NCBI RefSeq assembly: GCF_016741785.1
Contig: NZ_JAERRL010000011.1
Span: 1 to 64,000 of the forward strand
Length of the DNA: 64,000 nucleotides
Reading direction: 5' to 3'
DNA from: Streptomyces sp. 7-21
GTDB lineage: Bacteria > Actinomycetota > Actinomycetes > Streptomycetales > Streptomycetaceae
Positions 1 to 8,598 of the stretch are shown in pieces. Made by a program: the position numbers and the translations under genes. Every line of letters starts with the position of its first letter. Within the stretch, counting starts at the first letter, position 1. Under the pieces are notes generated by a model. That model was given only the letters and a program-made list of their open reading frames with translations. It was not told where the DNA came from and did no database searches.

Positions 1-1
1 C

Positions 2-127
2 AAGCGCGACGACGTCGAGGACTACATGGCCGTCATGGACAGCCTCTGCGCCACCGCCGAACCCCAAGGCAGGACCGGCGCCATCCTCGCCGCGCTGCGC
101 CCGGACGGCGAGCGCGGGGCGGGCTAG
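2..127 (+). CDS. C-terminal end of a gene truncated by the window edge
   Basis: An open frame enters from the left edge and stops at TAG 125-127, giving 41 residues that begin KRDDVEDYMAVMDSLC. The acidic/hydrophobic helix followed by a short tail resembles the end of Streptomyces XRE/DUF5753 regulators, which often sit beside DUF574 methyltransferases like the next gene. The fragment is too short to assign a family with confidence. Confidence 0.5.
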   Translation, partial: KRDDVEDYMAVMDSLCATAEPQGRTGAILAALRPDGERGAG

Positions 128-166
128 CGCGTGCCGCCGCCCCGCGCCCCGGGCCGGGCGGCGCGG

Positions 167-982
167 TCAGGGCTTGAGGGCGACCCCGCCGTACTCGATC
201 CACTCGGTCGTCAGCTGCTTGGGCGCCAGTTCGGAGTCGGGACGCCAGGTGCTGATCTCCACCAGTCCGGGGTCGAGGATCTCAAGGCCGTCGAAGAACG
301 CCTGCACCTCGTGCTTCTCGCGCACCCGACCCCAGTTGCCGCGCGTGCTGTCGAGCATGGAGTCCGTCATCTTCTGGCGGATGGCCGGGTCATCGCTGAC
401 CAGCTGGTTGATCACCAGGAAGCTCCCCGACGGCAGCCGGTCGGCCACCCGCCGCACCAGCCCCGCCGGGTCGTCCTGGTCCGGGATGCAGTGCAGCACC
501 GAGACGAAGAGTGCGGCGACCGGCTGTGACAGGTCGATCAGCCGCGTCACCTCCGGGTGGGCGAAGATCTTCTCGGTGTCCCGCATGTCCGCCTGGATCA
601 CGGCCGTGCGGGTGTTCTCCTCCAGCAGTGCGCGGCCGTGGGCCAGGACGATCGGGTCGTTGTCGATGTAGACCACCCGCGACTCGGGATCCTCGCGCTG
701 CGCGATCTGGTGCACGTTGTCCTGCGTGGGCAGCCCCGAGCCGTGGTCGATGAACTGCCGTACCCCGTAGTCACGCGCCAGGACGCGGACTGCCCGCTGC
801 AGGAACCTCCGGTTGTTCACCGCCAGCGGCCTGGTGCTCGGCGCGTTCGCCTCCAGCCGCTCGAACGCCTCGCGGTCCGCCGCGTAGTTGTCCTTGCCCC
901 CCAGTGCGTAGTCGTACATGCGCGCCACGCTCGGCACGTTGATGTCGACCTCGGGCTGCGCGCCCGTCCCGCCTTCCGTCAT
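167..982 (-). CDS. SAM-dependent methyltransferase, DUF574 type
   Basis: The 271-residue product matches the actinobacterial S-adenosyl methyltransferase family formerly called DUF574. Near the N-terminus it has NVPSVARMYDYALGGKDNY, the family signature, then a Rossmann-like core with IDHGSGLPTQDNVH and VVYIDNDPIVLAHG, where the Asp pair is expected to hold the SAM ribose. Length is normal for the family. The ATG at 982 is preceded by a GGGAAGG ribosome-binding site. Members are commonly found near XRE/DUF397 regulators, in line with the truncated gene at the left edge, but their methyl acceptor is unknown. The enzyme is probably cytoplasmic, since no signal or membrane segment is seen. Confidence 0.9.
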   Translation of the reverse strand: MTEGGTGAQPEVDINVPSVARMYDYALGGKDNYAADREAFERLEANAPSTRPLAVNNRRFLQRAVRVLARDYGVRQFIDHGSGLPTQDNVHQIAQREDPESRVVYIDNDPIVLAHGRALLEENTRTAVIQADMRDTEKIFAHPEVTRLIDLSQPVAALFVSVLHCIPDQDDPAGLVRRVADRLPSGSFLVINQLVSDDPAIRQKMTDSMLDSTRGNWGRVREKHEVQAFFDGLEILDPGLVEISTWRPDSELAPKQLTTEWIEYGGVALKP

Positions 983-1081
983 ACCGTCCGCCTTCCCGCA
1001 GCTGATCCGTTTCGTCAGGTGAAACGCTGTGCACCGAAGGGTAAGTGACGGGTCGTCGGGCGCGCACCGCGGGGGCGTCAG

Positions 1082-2605
1082 TCAGTTCAGCGGTGCCCGC
1101 ACGGTGACGAACGAGTGCGGCGGCAGGACCGCGCGCAGGGTCGTCGCGGTCACCGTGACGTCCGTGAAGGGACGGGGCACCACGGTGTCCGGTGCCTCGC
1201 TGGTGTTGTGGTCCTGCGGCCGTTCGGCGGTCAGGATCCGGGCGTGGGGCTCACCGATGGTCCGGCCGCGCAGGTCGAACGAGACCTCGGCCGGCTCGCG
1301 GGCGTCCAGGTTGCTCAGCGAGATGAGCACCTGGCCGTCCTTCGTGCTCGCCGAGACCGACAGCGTCTCCACCTCCCGCTCCCCGGCGGCGCGCCGCGGC
1401 GCGGGCTCGGTGAGGTGCACCGTCAGCGACGCGGCGTCCTGGTGGTGCTTGTTCATCTCGAAGACGTGGTAGCTGGGGGTGCGCACCAGCCGCTCGCCGT
1501 CGGTGAGCAGCATCGCCTGGAGGACGTTCACGGTCTGCGCGATGTTGGCCATCACCAGGCGGCGGGAGTGGCGGTGGAAGATGTCGAACGTCGTGGCGGC
1601 CACCAGCGCGTCGCGCAGGGTGTTCTGCTGGAACAGGAAGCCGGGGTTGGTGCCGGGCTCCACGTCCCACCACGTGCCCCACTCGTCGCACACCAGGCCG
1701 ACCGTGGCACCCGGGTCATAGCAGTCCATGACGCGGGAGTGCGCGGAGATGACCTCGTCCATCTCCTGGGCCGCCGCCAGCGTGCGGTAGTAGTCCTCCT
1801 CTGTGAAGCTGGTGGCGCTGCCCTTCGCCTCCCACGGCCCGGTGAGCGTGTAGTAGTGGAACGAGATGCCCTGGTAGTAGGGGCGCGGCTGCTTCTTGCA
1901 GCCCAGGCAGCTGAGCGCCTTCATCAGCGTTTCGGTCCAGGTGACGTCCGCGTCGGCGGCGCCGGCCGCGATCCGGTACAGCTTGTTGCCGTCATGGTCG
2001 CGGCAGTAGGTGGCGTACTGCCGGGCCAGGTCGGCGTAGTGCTCGGCCCGCATGTTCCCGCCGCAGCCCCACGCCTCGTTGCCCAGGCCCCAGAACGGCA
2101 CGCGCCAGGGCTTTTCGCGGCCGTTGGCCTTCCGCAGCCGGACCATCGGGCTGTCGCCGTCGCGCGTGAGGTACTCGACCCACTCGCTCATCTCCCGCAC
2201 TGTGCCGCTGCCGACGTTGCCGTTGATGTACGGGTCGGCGCCCAGCAGTTCGCACAGCGCCATGAACTCGTGGGTGCCGAAGTGATTGTTCTCCTCGATG
2301 TTGCCCCAGTGGGTGTTGACCATCACGGGCCGCTGCTCCTTGGGGCCGACGCCGTCCCGCCAGTGGTACTCGTCGGCGAAACAGCCGCCGGGCCAGCGGA
2401 GGTTGGGGATGTTCAGCGCCCGCAGCGCCTCGACGACGTCCAGGCGGATGCCGCCCTCGTTCGGGATCGGGGAGTCCTCGCCGACGTAGAACCCGCCGTA
2501 GATGCACCGTCCCAGGTGCTCGGCGAAGTGGCCGTAGAGGTGGCGGCTGATCACCGGACCCTCGATGTCGAGGTTGATGATCGCGGTGGCGGCGCGCTCG
2601 GGCAC
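1082..2605 (-). CDS. Alpha-N-arabinofuranosidase, GH51
   Basis: The 507-residue protein removes alpha-L-arabinofuranosyl side chains from arabinan or arabinoxylan fragments by the retaining mechanism of family GH51. The (beta/alpha)8 domain holds the acid/base Glu in GLGNEAWG (about residue 179) and the nucleophile Glu in VCDEWGTWW (about residue 308); a beta-sandwich domain fills the last 150 residues. There is no signal peptide, so it probably acts in the cytoplasm on imported oligosaccharides. The GTG start at 2605 was chosen because AAGGAG lies 8 bases upstream; the frame stays open much further upstream, but that extension has no GH51 similarity. A promoter and near-perfect operator lie 50-80 bases upstream. 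Confidence 0.93.
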   Translation of the reverse strand: MPERAATAIINLDIEGPVISRHLYGHFAEHLGRCIYGGFYVGEDSPIPNEGGIRLDVVEALRALNIPNLRWPGGCFADEYHWRDGVGPKEQRPVMVNTHWGNIEENNHFGTHEFMALCELLGADPYINGNVGSGTVREMSEWVEYLTRDGDSPMVRLRKANGREKPWRVPFWGLGNEAWGCGGNMRAEHYADLARQYATYCRDHDGNKLYRIAAGAADADVTWTETLMKALSCLGCKKQPRPYYQGISFHYYTLTGPWEAKGSATSFTEEDYYRTLAAAQEMDEVISAHSRVMDCYDPGATVGLVCDEWGTWWDVEPGTNPGFLFQQNTLRDALVAATTFDIFHRHSRRLVMANIAQTVNVLQAMLLTDGERLVRTPSYHVFEMNKHHQDAASLTVHLTEPAPRRAAGEREVETLSVSASTKDGQVLISLSNLDAREPAEVSFDLRGRTIGEPHARILTAERPQDHNTSEAPDTVVPRPFTDVTVTATTLRAVLPPHSFVTVRAPLN

Positions 2606-2644
2606 GGATCGGCTCCTTGGGCAGTCAGCGGGAGGGGCGGCAGG

Positions 2645-2664
2645 GTGTTTTATCGATACAACAC
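2645..2664. promoter_or_regulatory. Inverted-repeat operator upstream of the GH51 gene
   Basis: GTGTTTTATCGATACAACAC pairs with its own reverse complement at 18 of 20 positions, and its A+T-rich TATCGATA core stands out in this G+C-rich DNA. It overlaps the -10 box of the GH51 promoter, a repressor-type position. Form and place suit a LacI-family operator; the regulator is not identified. Confidence 0.7.
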
Positions 2665-2685
2665 AGCGGTCGGCCGCGGTGTCAA
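2656..2685 (-). promoter_or_regulatory. Promoter of the GH51 gene
   Basis: On the minus strand a perfect TTGACA (2685-2680) is separated by 18 bases from TTGTAT (2661-2656), as expected for a housekeeping sigma factor. It lies about 50 bases upstream of the GTG start and is overlapped by the palindrome at 2645-2664. Confidence 0.65.
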
Positions 2686-2822
2686 GATCCGCTCCGGCGC
2701 GCCGGGGGCCGGGCAGCCGCGGACGTCGGGCCCACCGTCTGGGTCCGCCACCGCCTGGATCGCGGGGACCTCTCCCGGTAACCGGTTGCCGCCGCGCCGC
2801 CCGCGGTGCTTGGGTGGCGGAC

Positions 2823-3691
2823 ATGACCGAAGCGCCCAGTGCCAGCGTGGAGTTCGCCGCGCTGCTGGCCCGGCTGCGGGAGCGGCGCGGCGTCATCGGC
2901 GCGGTGCTGACGGGCTCGCGGGCGCGCCAGGCGCGGCCACGCCCCGCTCGGACTATGACGTGCTGCTGGTCACCGAGGACGGCGCGGAGGCGGACGCCGC
3001 CGCCGAACTGCGGCGCGGTGCCCGGCTCGACGTGTGGGCACTGCCCCTGAGCGAGTTCCGCGCCCACGCCCTGCCCGGCTCCGGCAGCGAGTGGAACCGG
3101 TACACCTTCGCGCACGCCGTCGTGCTGCGGGACACCCCCGACGGGCTGCTCGCCCGCCTCGTCTCCGCCAAGGGCCGCCTGACGGCCGAGGAGGCGGCGC
3201 GCGCGGCGCCCGCCGCGCTCGACGCGTTCTGCAACGGCGTGTACCGCTCGCTGAAGAACGACCGCGACGGCGACCCGTGCGCGGCCCGGCTCGACGCGGC
3301 GGAACTGGCAGTCCCCGGTTTCCTCTCCTACGTCTTCGCCTGCGAGCAGCGGGTCCGCCCCTTCAACAGGTACCTGCGCTGGGAGCTGCGGCACCATCCG
3401 CTCAGCCGCCCGGAGTGGGCGGCCGAGCGCCTGCTGCCGCTGCTGGAGGAGACCCTCACCGCCGCCTCGCCCGCGCCCGGCCTGCGCGCGATGTTCAACG
3501 GCCTGGAGCCGCACGCCCGCGCGGCCGGCCACGGCCCGGTCCTGGACGGCTGGGGTGAGGACCTGCTCCTGATGCGCGGGGTGCCGGACCGCGGCGCCCC
3601 GTCGCAGGCCGCCCCGGCCGGGGGACAACCCCACCCCGCGCTGTCGGGCCAGCCGCATGGAGCGGGCCGGTGCCCGTCCGTAGCGTCGTGA
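2823..3691 (+). pseudogene. Nucleotidyltransferase-domain protein, frameshifted
   Basis: From ATG 2823 one frame reads [18 protein letters not shown]... to the G-S-x-A-R nucleotidyltransferase motif (TGSRAR, about 2911). The expected continuation [15 protein letters not shown], with its catalytic Asp pair, lies in another frame from about 2935 and runs to the stop at 3691. A small indel near 2925-2935 (one base lost or two gained) therefore splits the gene exactly between the two halves of the active site. The downstream half, with a helical C-terminal domain, is otherwise intact at about 250 residues. Family members transfer nucleotides or confer aminoglycoside modification; the substrate here is unknown. 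A sequencing error is possible. Confidence 0.7.
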
Positions 3692-3731
3692 GCACGTGGA
3701 GAACAGCCGGGACGACGGCGGGAGACGAGGG

Positions 3732-4940
3732 ATGACGAGCAAGCGCGCGACGGTTCTCACACGGCTCGGGCTGGCGGCGGCGGTGGGCCTGGCGGCCCTG
3801 GTGACCCAGGCGGTCACCGGCGGCGCGTCCGCCGTGTCCGGCGACGAGGACACCCTGCGGCGCGACGTGCGGGCCATCACCGCGGCGGGCGCGACGGGCG
3901 CCATCGCCGCCACCCAGTACGCGGACGGCGAGACCGCGTGGGCGCGCGCCGGCACCGCCAGCCTCGAAGAGGAGCGGCCCGTGCCGCGGAACTCTTACCA
4001 CCGCATCGGCAGCAACACCAAGACCTACACCGCCGTCGTGGCCCTGCAGCTGGTCGCCGAGGGCACGCTCAGCCTGGATGACACGGTCGAGGAGTGGCTG
4101 CCCGGCCTGGTCACCGGAAACGGCAATGACGGCAGCCGCATCACCCTGGAGAACCTGCTGCGCCAGACCAGCGGGCTGGCGGACTACACCGACGTCCTCT
4201 TCGGCGACCCGGACGTGCTGACGCCCGAGGGGTACCGGGAGGGGAGGTTCGACAGCCGGACGGACGAGGAGAAGGTCGCCCTGGCGATGACGGTCCCGCC
4301 CAGCTGGCTGCCTGACGCGGCGGACCCGGGAGCCGAGACCCGCTGGGAGTACTCCAACACCAACTACCTGCTGGCCGGCATGATCATCGAGGAGGCGACC
4401 GGGCACAGCTGGGAGCGGGAGGTGCACGAGCGGATCATCGAGCCGCTGGGCCTGGAACACACCTTCACGCCGGGCACCTCGCCGTACGTGCCGCAGCCGA
4501 CGGCCACCGCGTACACCCGGTTCCCCGGGGAGGAGGAGCTGACCGACACCTCGCTGGCCGCCGACGGCGGCCCGGACGGCGGCATCATCAGCACCAACCA
4601 GGACGTGAACACCTTCCTGCGCGCGCTGATGGACGGCACGCTGCTGCCGCCGGAGCAGCTGGCCGAGATGCAGCGCACGGTCCCCGCCGAGGACTTCGCC
4701 GGCCCGGGCACCGAGTACGGCCTGGGTATCGCGTGGGCGCCGCGCTGCGGGGACGGCGAGGGCTTCTGGTTCCACGGCGGCACGTCGTTCGGCACGACTT
4801 CCGAGACCGGCGTGACCGAGGACGGCACGGCCGCCGCCAACGCCGCCGCCTTCACGACCGATTTCGCCGACCAGCAGGCGTTCGAGGAACAGGCGGCGGC
4901 CGCCCAGACCCTGGTCGAGCACGCCCTGTGCGGCGACTGA
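3732..4940 (+). CDS. Secreted serine hydrolase, class C beta-lactamase/DD-peptidase fold
   Basis: The 402-residue protein starts at ATG 3732 with a Sec signal (basic start, then [16 protein letters not shown], cleavage near GASA). The mature part has the penicilloyl-serine transferase fold: SNTK (S94-K97, nucleophile and base), YSN (Y207-N209) and HGG (348-350) in place of KTG, the pattern of family S12 D,D-carboxypeptidases and esterases. It probably acts outside the membrane on peptidoglycan peptides or esters, as a streptomycete DD-peptidase homologue. An earlier GTG at 3696 is possible but would add 12 polar residues before the signal peptide. It stands alone between a broken gene and an unknown membrane protein. 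Confidence 0.85.
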   Translation: MTSKRATVLTRLGLAAAVGLAALVTQAVTGGASAVSGDEDTLRRDVRAITAAGATGAIAATQYADGETAWARAGTASLEEERPVPRNSYHRIGSNTKTYTAVVALQLVAEGTLSLDDTVEEWLPGLVTGNGNDGSRITLENLLRQTSGLADYTDVLFGDPDVLTPEGYREGRFDSRTDEEKVALAMTVPPSWLPDAADPGAETRWEYSNTNYLLAGMIIEEATGHSWEREVHERIIEPLGLEHTFTPGTSPYVPQPTATAYTRFPGEEELTDTSLAADGGPDGGIISTNQDVNTFLRALMDGTLLPPEQLAEMQRTVPAEDFAGPGTEYGLGIAWAPRCGDGEGFWFHGGTSFGTTSETGVTEDGTAAANAAAFTTDFADQQAFEEQAAAAQTLVEHALCGD

Positions 4941-5017
4941 CCGCCCGCACGGCCCGGGCGCAGACGAATTCCGCAAGACCCCGTGAGCTGACGGCGGCGA
5001 GCCGCCATAGTGGCCCG

Positions 5018-5722
5018 GTGGCCCAGAATCTCATCGCCGGATTCAGCGTGTGCGTCGCCCTGGGCGCGCTCGCCGTCAGCTACTTATCCCACCGCGGCCA
5101 GGTACGGGCCCAGGCGGCCATCCGCCGCCGGGAGGCCCGGGTCGCGGCCCGCGAGCGGGAGGTGGAGCGGCGCGAGGGACGTGTCCAGGCATCGATGATC
5201 GAGGTGCGGACGGTCGCCGCCCGGTCGCCGCTGCACGAGGGCTGGACGACGTACCGGCTGGTGCTGGTGAACCCCGGCGACCAGCCCGTCACGCGCCTGA
5301 CCGCCTCCTACCGGGGGCAGGCGGTGCCCGGGGTCGCCGGCCCGCTCGGACCGGGTGACCAGCGTTCCTTCCACCTCGCGCGGGTGGCGGACGGCGAGGG
5401 GCGGGTGCCCGAACCGCACGATCTCACCGTCGGGTTCACCGACGCCGCGGGCACCCGCTGGCGGCGGGAGGGAAGCGGGGCGCTGCGCCGCGGCGACCCC
5501 CGGCCGGACGGGACGTGGGAGTGGCGGGACCCCGGGGAACCGTTCCCCGCCGGCGCTGCCGCCCTCGCGCCAGGCACTCCCGCCGGGCCGGCGCGGCCGG
5601 CGGACCAGGCTGCCGCGGCCGCCGCCCGCCCCGGCGGCGCGGGCTCCTCGTGCCTGCGGCTGGCGCTGGCGGCCGCCGTCGTGGTGACCGTCGCCGTGGT
5701 GATGGTGTTCGTGCTGGTCTGA
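5018..5722 (+). CDS. Unknown protein with terminal membrane segments
   Basis: The 234-residue protein starts at GTG 5018 (VAQNLIAGF). A first hydrophobic segment covers residues 4-24 and is followed by a highly charged Arg/Glu helix, probably coiled coil (about 28-60). A beta-rich middle domain (about 70-165) contains YRLVLVNPGD and DLTVGFTDAAG, which looks immunoglobulin-like. After a Pro/Ala-rich linker the protein ends in a second hydrophobic segment that reaches the C-terminus (LALAAAVVVTVAVVMVFVLV). No family was recognised. The arrangement suggests an envelope protein anchored at both ends. The ribosome-binding site is weak. Confidence 0.65.
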   Translation: MAQNLIAGFSVCVALGALAVSYLSHRGQVRAQAAIRRREARVAAREREVERREGRVQASMIEVRTVAARSPLHEGWTTYRLVLVNPGDQPVTRLTASYRGQAVPGVAGPLGPGDQRSFHLARVADGEGRVPEPHDLTVGFTDAAGTRWRREGSGALRRGDPRPDGTWEWRDPGEPFPAGAAALAPGTPAGPARPADQAAAAAARPGGAGSSCLRLALAAAVVVTVAVVMVFVLV

Positions 5723-5743
5723 CCGGCCGCCGGGAACGGGGGG

Positions 5744-6343
5744 TCAGGCGCGCACCAGCGGCGTGTCCACCAGGTGCTCGGCCACGAACCAGCTCTGGAG
5801 CTCGCCGGTGCGGATCACGTCGGAGACGAGCAGATCGTTCGTCCCGTCGTCGCCCAGCTCCTGGGTGCGGGCGGCGGCGTCGTGGGAGTCGGTCAGGATC
5901 GTCTCGTGGGCCTCCAGCAGGCGCGAGAGCATGGCGGGCACCTCCTCCGCGCCGTTCGGCGGGCGCGGAATGGTCGTGATCTCCGCGACGTGGCGCGGGT
6001 CGCCGACCGCGATGCCGCCCAGGGTCTGGATCCGCTCGGCGATCGAGTCGATCAGTTCGAGCTGCTCGTTGGCGTGCTTGTCCAGCAGCAGGTGCAGCTG
6101 GTAGAAGGTCGGGCCCCGCATCAGCCAGTGGTACTTCTTGTACAGCGCGAACAGGATCTGGCTGTCCGCCAGCACCTTGTTCAGACGCTGGCAGGAGTAC
6201 AGGCGCGTTTCCTCCGGCAGCGCCACCGGGAACTGCTTGACGGTGCCGAACTCCTGTATGACGCCGCTGGTCTGGTGCAGCCACGGCTGGCTGCCGTCGG
6301 GGTGGTGCTCGGAGGAGGCGGACGGTCTCGGGCTCGCTGTCAC
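5744..6343 (-). CDS. dps: Dps family DNA-protection ferritin
   Basis: The 199-residue protein has the four-helix Dps/ferritin-like fold: KYHWLMRGPTFYQLH supplies the ferroxidase His and LLDKHANEQLELIDSIAER the Asp and Glu ligands. Dps proteins form dodecamers that oxidise and store iron and shield DNA in stationary phase. Residues 1-35 and the tail after about 180 are extensions beyond the core, as is common in streptomycete Dps proteins. The GTG at 6343 was chosen because AAGGAG lies 7 bases upstream and the 33 residues before it are low-complexity Arg/Gly. The gene is convergent with the preceding membrane-protein gene, with only 21 bases between the stops. Confidence 0.9.
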   Translation of the reverse strand: MTASPRPSASSEHHPDGSQPWLHQTSGVIQEFGTVKQFPVALPEETRLYSCQRLNKVLADSQILFALYKKYHWLMRGPTFYQLHLLLDKHANEQLELIDSIAERIQTLGGIAVGDPRHVAEITTIPRPPNGAEEVPAMLSRLLEAHETILTDSHDAAARTQELGDDGTNDLLVSDVIRTGELQSWFVAEHLVDTPLVRA

Positions 6344-6603
6344 GGCGGATCTCCTTGGAAAGGGGACGTGATGCGGGGCAGGGCCCCTGCGTCCGAGTCG
6401 AGCAGCACCCCCGCGGGCCCGCAAACGCGCGCCGGAACCCACCGCGCGCCGCTTCCCGGTGCTGCGGCCCCGCGCGCCTGGTCACGGAGGCGGCCGCGCG
6501 GCTCCCGCCCCCGCGCGGGCGCGTTCCGCCAAGCGGGTGGGGGAACCCGGGGCGGCACCGGCCGCAGGGCGTCTTGCCGGCAACCGTCGGCGTGTGAGGT
6601 CAG

Positions 6604-7173
6604 CCTTGCCTGGACGTCGTCGTGCACGGCGACGCGGGGCTGGCCGGCCCCTGGGCGCGGAAGGCGCGGCTGGGCGACACGCTGCGCCTGCGGGGCCCGG
6701 CGGCGCCTACCCCCGATCCCGCGGCGACTGGCACCTGCTGGCGGGCGACGAGAGTGCCCTGCCCGCCATCGCCGCCGCCCTGGAGCGGCTGCGGGACCCA
6801 GGCGTTCCAGGGCCCGGCACAGCCCGTCGTCCGGGCCGTCATCGAGGTGGCCGGTGCGGACGAGGAGCAGAAGCCCGGCGCGCCAGAGGGCGCGGAGACC
6901 GTCTGGCTCCGCCGCGGCGGCGCCCGCGTCGGCGGGCGGCTGGCCGAGGCTGTGCGCGCGATGGACTTCCCGGACGCGTCCATGCCTTCGTCCACGGCGA
7001 GGCGCGCTTCGTCAAGCGGCTGTGCCGCTACCTGCGTCTGGACCGGGGCGTGCCGCGCGAGGACATGCCGGTCTCCGGCTACTGGCGCCTGGGGCACGAC
7101 GAGGACGGCTGGCAGGCCTCCGAAACGCGAGTGGAACGCGCAGGTGGAGGCCGAGCAGGAGAGCGGAGCCTGA
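6604..7173 (+). pseudogene. Siderophore-interacting protein (FAD-binding), decayed remnant
   Basis: Pieces of one protein appear in order but alternate between two frames: DVVVHGDAGLAGPWARKARLGDTL (frame of 6604), GDWHLLAGDESALPAIAAALERL (other frame, about 6720-6790), VRAVIEVAGADEEQKPGAPEGAE (first frame), VHAFVHGEARFVKRLCRYL and GYWRLGHDEDGWQAS (second frame), then REWNAQVEAEQESGA and the stop at 7171 (first frame). Together they make the C-terminal NAD(P)H-binding half of a siderophore-interacting ferric reductase. At least four frame changes are needed, and the N-terminal FAD domain, normally over 100 residues, has no trace upstream. This is a dead gene. Confidence 0.8.
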
Positions 7174-7186
7174 GAGAGATCTGAAT

Positions 7187-7204
7187 ACCCCTGTGATAAG
7201 GGGT
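7187..7204. other. Small hairpin before the acidic-peptide ORF
   Basis: ACCCCT (7187-7192) and AGGGGT (7199-7204) form a perfect 6-base stem around GTGATA. It lies 14 bases after the siderophore-gene remnant and about 95 bases before the small ORF at 7300. It could be a weak terminator or an operator; no T tract follows. Confidence 0.35.
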
Positions 7205-7299
7205 GAGTTGACGCCTTCTTCACAGTACGATGCGGTCTGCCTCGCGCCAGCGGGGCTCCCAGCTCCCTTCGAGCAACCTGCGAGAAAGGCAGACCGCGC

Positions 7300-7401
7300 G
7301 TGGACGAGGAACTGGAAGAGGAGTTCGCCGAGGAAGTGCTGGACGAGGCCGAGGACGCCCTGGAAGACATCGGCCTCGACATCGAACTCGACGGGGACTG
7401 A
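7300..7401 (+). CDS. Possible 33-residue acidic peptide
   Basis: GTG 7300 opens a 33-codon frame ending at TGA 7399-7401. The peptide starts VDEELEEEFAEEVLDEAE and is almost half Asp and Glu, with hydrophobic residues spaced as in an amphipathic helix. AAAGG lies about 11 bases upstream, and a TTGACG hexamer at 7208-7213 could be a -35 element, although no good -10 sits at the right distance. The strong non-random composition suggests real coding. It has no Cys, signal or membrane segment. The family is unknown. Confidence 0.4.
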   Translation: MDEELEEEFAEEVLDEAEDALEDIGLDIELDGD

Positions 7402-7526
7402 CCACCCCCGGTGCCACCGCCGCCCGGCCGCCGCGCCTGCCGGGCGGCGCGGTGTGACGGGCAGCTGTGGCAGGGGCTCCTCGGCCGGCCCGGCCAGGGC
7501 CGCAGCGCGCGGGGGAGGAGCAGGCG

Positions 7527-8171
7527 ATGGGGACGGCGGCGCGGGTGCTACTGGGGGCGGCGGGCGGGCTGGCCAGCGCTGTTGCGGTGACCGGCTCGGG
7601 GCTGCTGCTGGCCGTGCCGCTGCTGTCAGGGCCATCCGCGCTGGCTCTCGCCGGCGGCGTGACCGGCATGGCCGTAATCGTGGTAAGCGCGGGCGTCACG
7701 CTGCGCTTCGCACGCTGGTGCGTGCTGCCCCTGGCGGGCGTCCAGCTGGCTCTCATGATGACCGCGGCCGTGCTGCTCTCCGACGCCGTGCTCGACCAGC
7801 GCGGCGAGCAGGTGACCGCCGTCATCGAGCGGGTCCGCGCACGGGAGTCGGTGAACACCGGCCAGACCTCCGCCGTCTGCGACGTCCGCCTCCCGGACGG
7901 GAGCACCGCCGAACTCGACGGTGACGGCTGCCGCCACGCCGGGCCCGGCGACCGGCTGGAGGTATACCAGGACCCGGAGGGCCTGGTGCCGCCGCGGCAT
8001 AGGACGCGCATCACGGCGCGGCAGTACGCGGCCGCCCTGGCGGCCGGCGCGGGAGCAGTGACCGCGCTGGGCGCCTGGACCGGCGCGCGGGCCGGAAGCG
8101 GTGCGAGGCAGCAGGAGGAGGCTCATGGCGGACAGCGGGCGCGTGACGGTCAGGCCGGGACGGCCGGGTGA
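7527..8171 (+). CDS. Membrane protein of unknown function
   Basis: The 214-residue protein starts at ATG 7527 behind a GGGGGAGGAG site. It has three hydrophobic segments in the first 95 residues (LLGAAGGLASAVAVTGSGLLLAV, ALAGGVTGMAVIVVSAGVTL, VLPLAGVQLALMMTAAVLL). A soluble domain (about 100-175) with VCDVRLPDGSTAELDGDGC and GDRLEVYQDPEG resembles the extracytoplasmic domain of streptomycete proteins that carry a DUF3592-like beta fold, and a last hydrophobic segment (AALAAGAGAVTALGAW) follows. The end overlaps the next gene by 47 bases, suggesting co-transcription with the acetyltransferase. No function is assigned. Confidence 0.7.
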   Translation: MGTAARVLLGAAGGLASAVAVTGSGLLLAVPLLSGPSALALAGGVTGMAVIVVSAGVTLRFARWCVLPLAGVQLALMMTAAVLLSDAVLDQRGEQVTAVIERVRARESVNTGQTSAVCDVRLPDGSTAELDGDGCRHAGPGDRLEVYQDPEGLVPPRHRTRITARQYAAALAAGAGAVTALGAWTGARAGSGARQQEEAHGGQRARDGQAGTAG

Positions 8172-8598
8172 GGCCGCCAAGCTGAGCGCGCTGGCGCTGC
8201 GCTCCAAGGGGCACTGGGGCTACGACGAGGCGTTCCTCGCGGCATGCGCGGACGAACTGACCCTGCGCGAGGAAGACATGACGCGGCGCCGGGTCACGGT
8301 GGCGGAGCGGGGCGGTGACGTCCTCGGCTTCGCCACACTCGAAGGCGATCCGCCGGAAGGCGAACTCGGCATGCTGTTCGTCGCCCCGCCCGCCATCGGC
8401 CGGGGCATCGGCCGCCAGCTCTTCACACACGTGGTCACGGCCGCGCGCGCCGAGGGGTTCACGCGGCTGTCGCTGGACGCCGACCCGCACGCCGAACCGT
8501 TCTACCGGGCCATGGGCGCCGTCCGCACCGGCTCCAGCCCTTCCGGTTCCATTCCGGGCCGGCTGCTGCCCCGCATGACCGTCACCCTCACCTCCTGA
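8125..8598 (+). CDS. GNAT family N-acetyltransferase
   Basis: The 157-residue protein is a single GNAT domain. Motif A, which binds acetyl-CoA pyrophosphate, is GELGMLFVAPPAIGRGIGRQLF, and the C-terminal EPFYRAMGAVRTG is motif B. The acceptor substrate is unknown. ATG 8125 was chosen because GGAGGAGG lies just upstream; an ATG at 8101 would give eight more basic residues but lacks a site. The gene begins inside the membrane-protein gene and ends convergently with the metallo-beta-lactamase-fold gene, whose stop it overlaps by 11 bases. Confidence 0.85.
   Translation: MADSGRVTVRPGRPGEAAKLSALALRSKGHWGYDEAFLAACADELTLREEDMTRRRVTVAERGGDVLGFATLEGDPPEGELGMLFVAPPAIGRGIGRQLFTHVVTAARAEGFTRLSLDADPHAEPFYRAMGAVRTGSSPSGSIPGRLLPRMTVTLTS

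Noticed and set aside
1115..2700. Long open frame on the plus strand opposite the GH51 gene
   Set aside because: Its translation is low-complexity and has no domain; the GH51 frame on the minus strand has catalytic motifs, a ribosome-binding site and a promoter.
2606..3955. Upstream extension of the GH51 frame to 3955
   Set aside because: The extension crosses the promoter, operator and the opposite-strand nucleotidyltransferase, and has no similarity to GH51.
6344..6600. Stress-sigma promoter upstream of dps
   Set aside because: No GTTT-14/16-GGGTA pattern could be found; a 13-base inverted repeat at 6378-6390 (GCAGGGCCCCTGC) was not strong enough to call.
7208..7236. Full promoter for the acidic peptide
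   Set aside because: TTGACG is good, but TACGAT is only 12 bases away and no -10 box lies at 16-18 bases.
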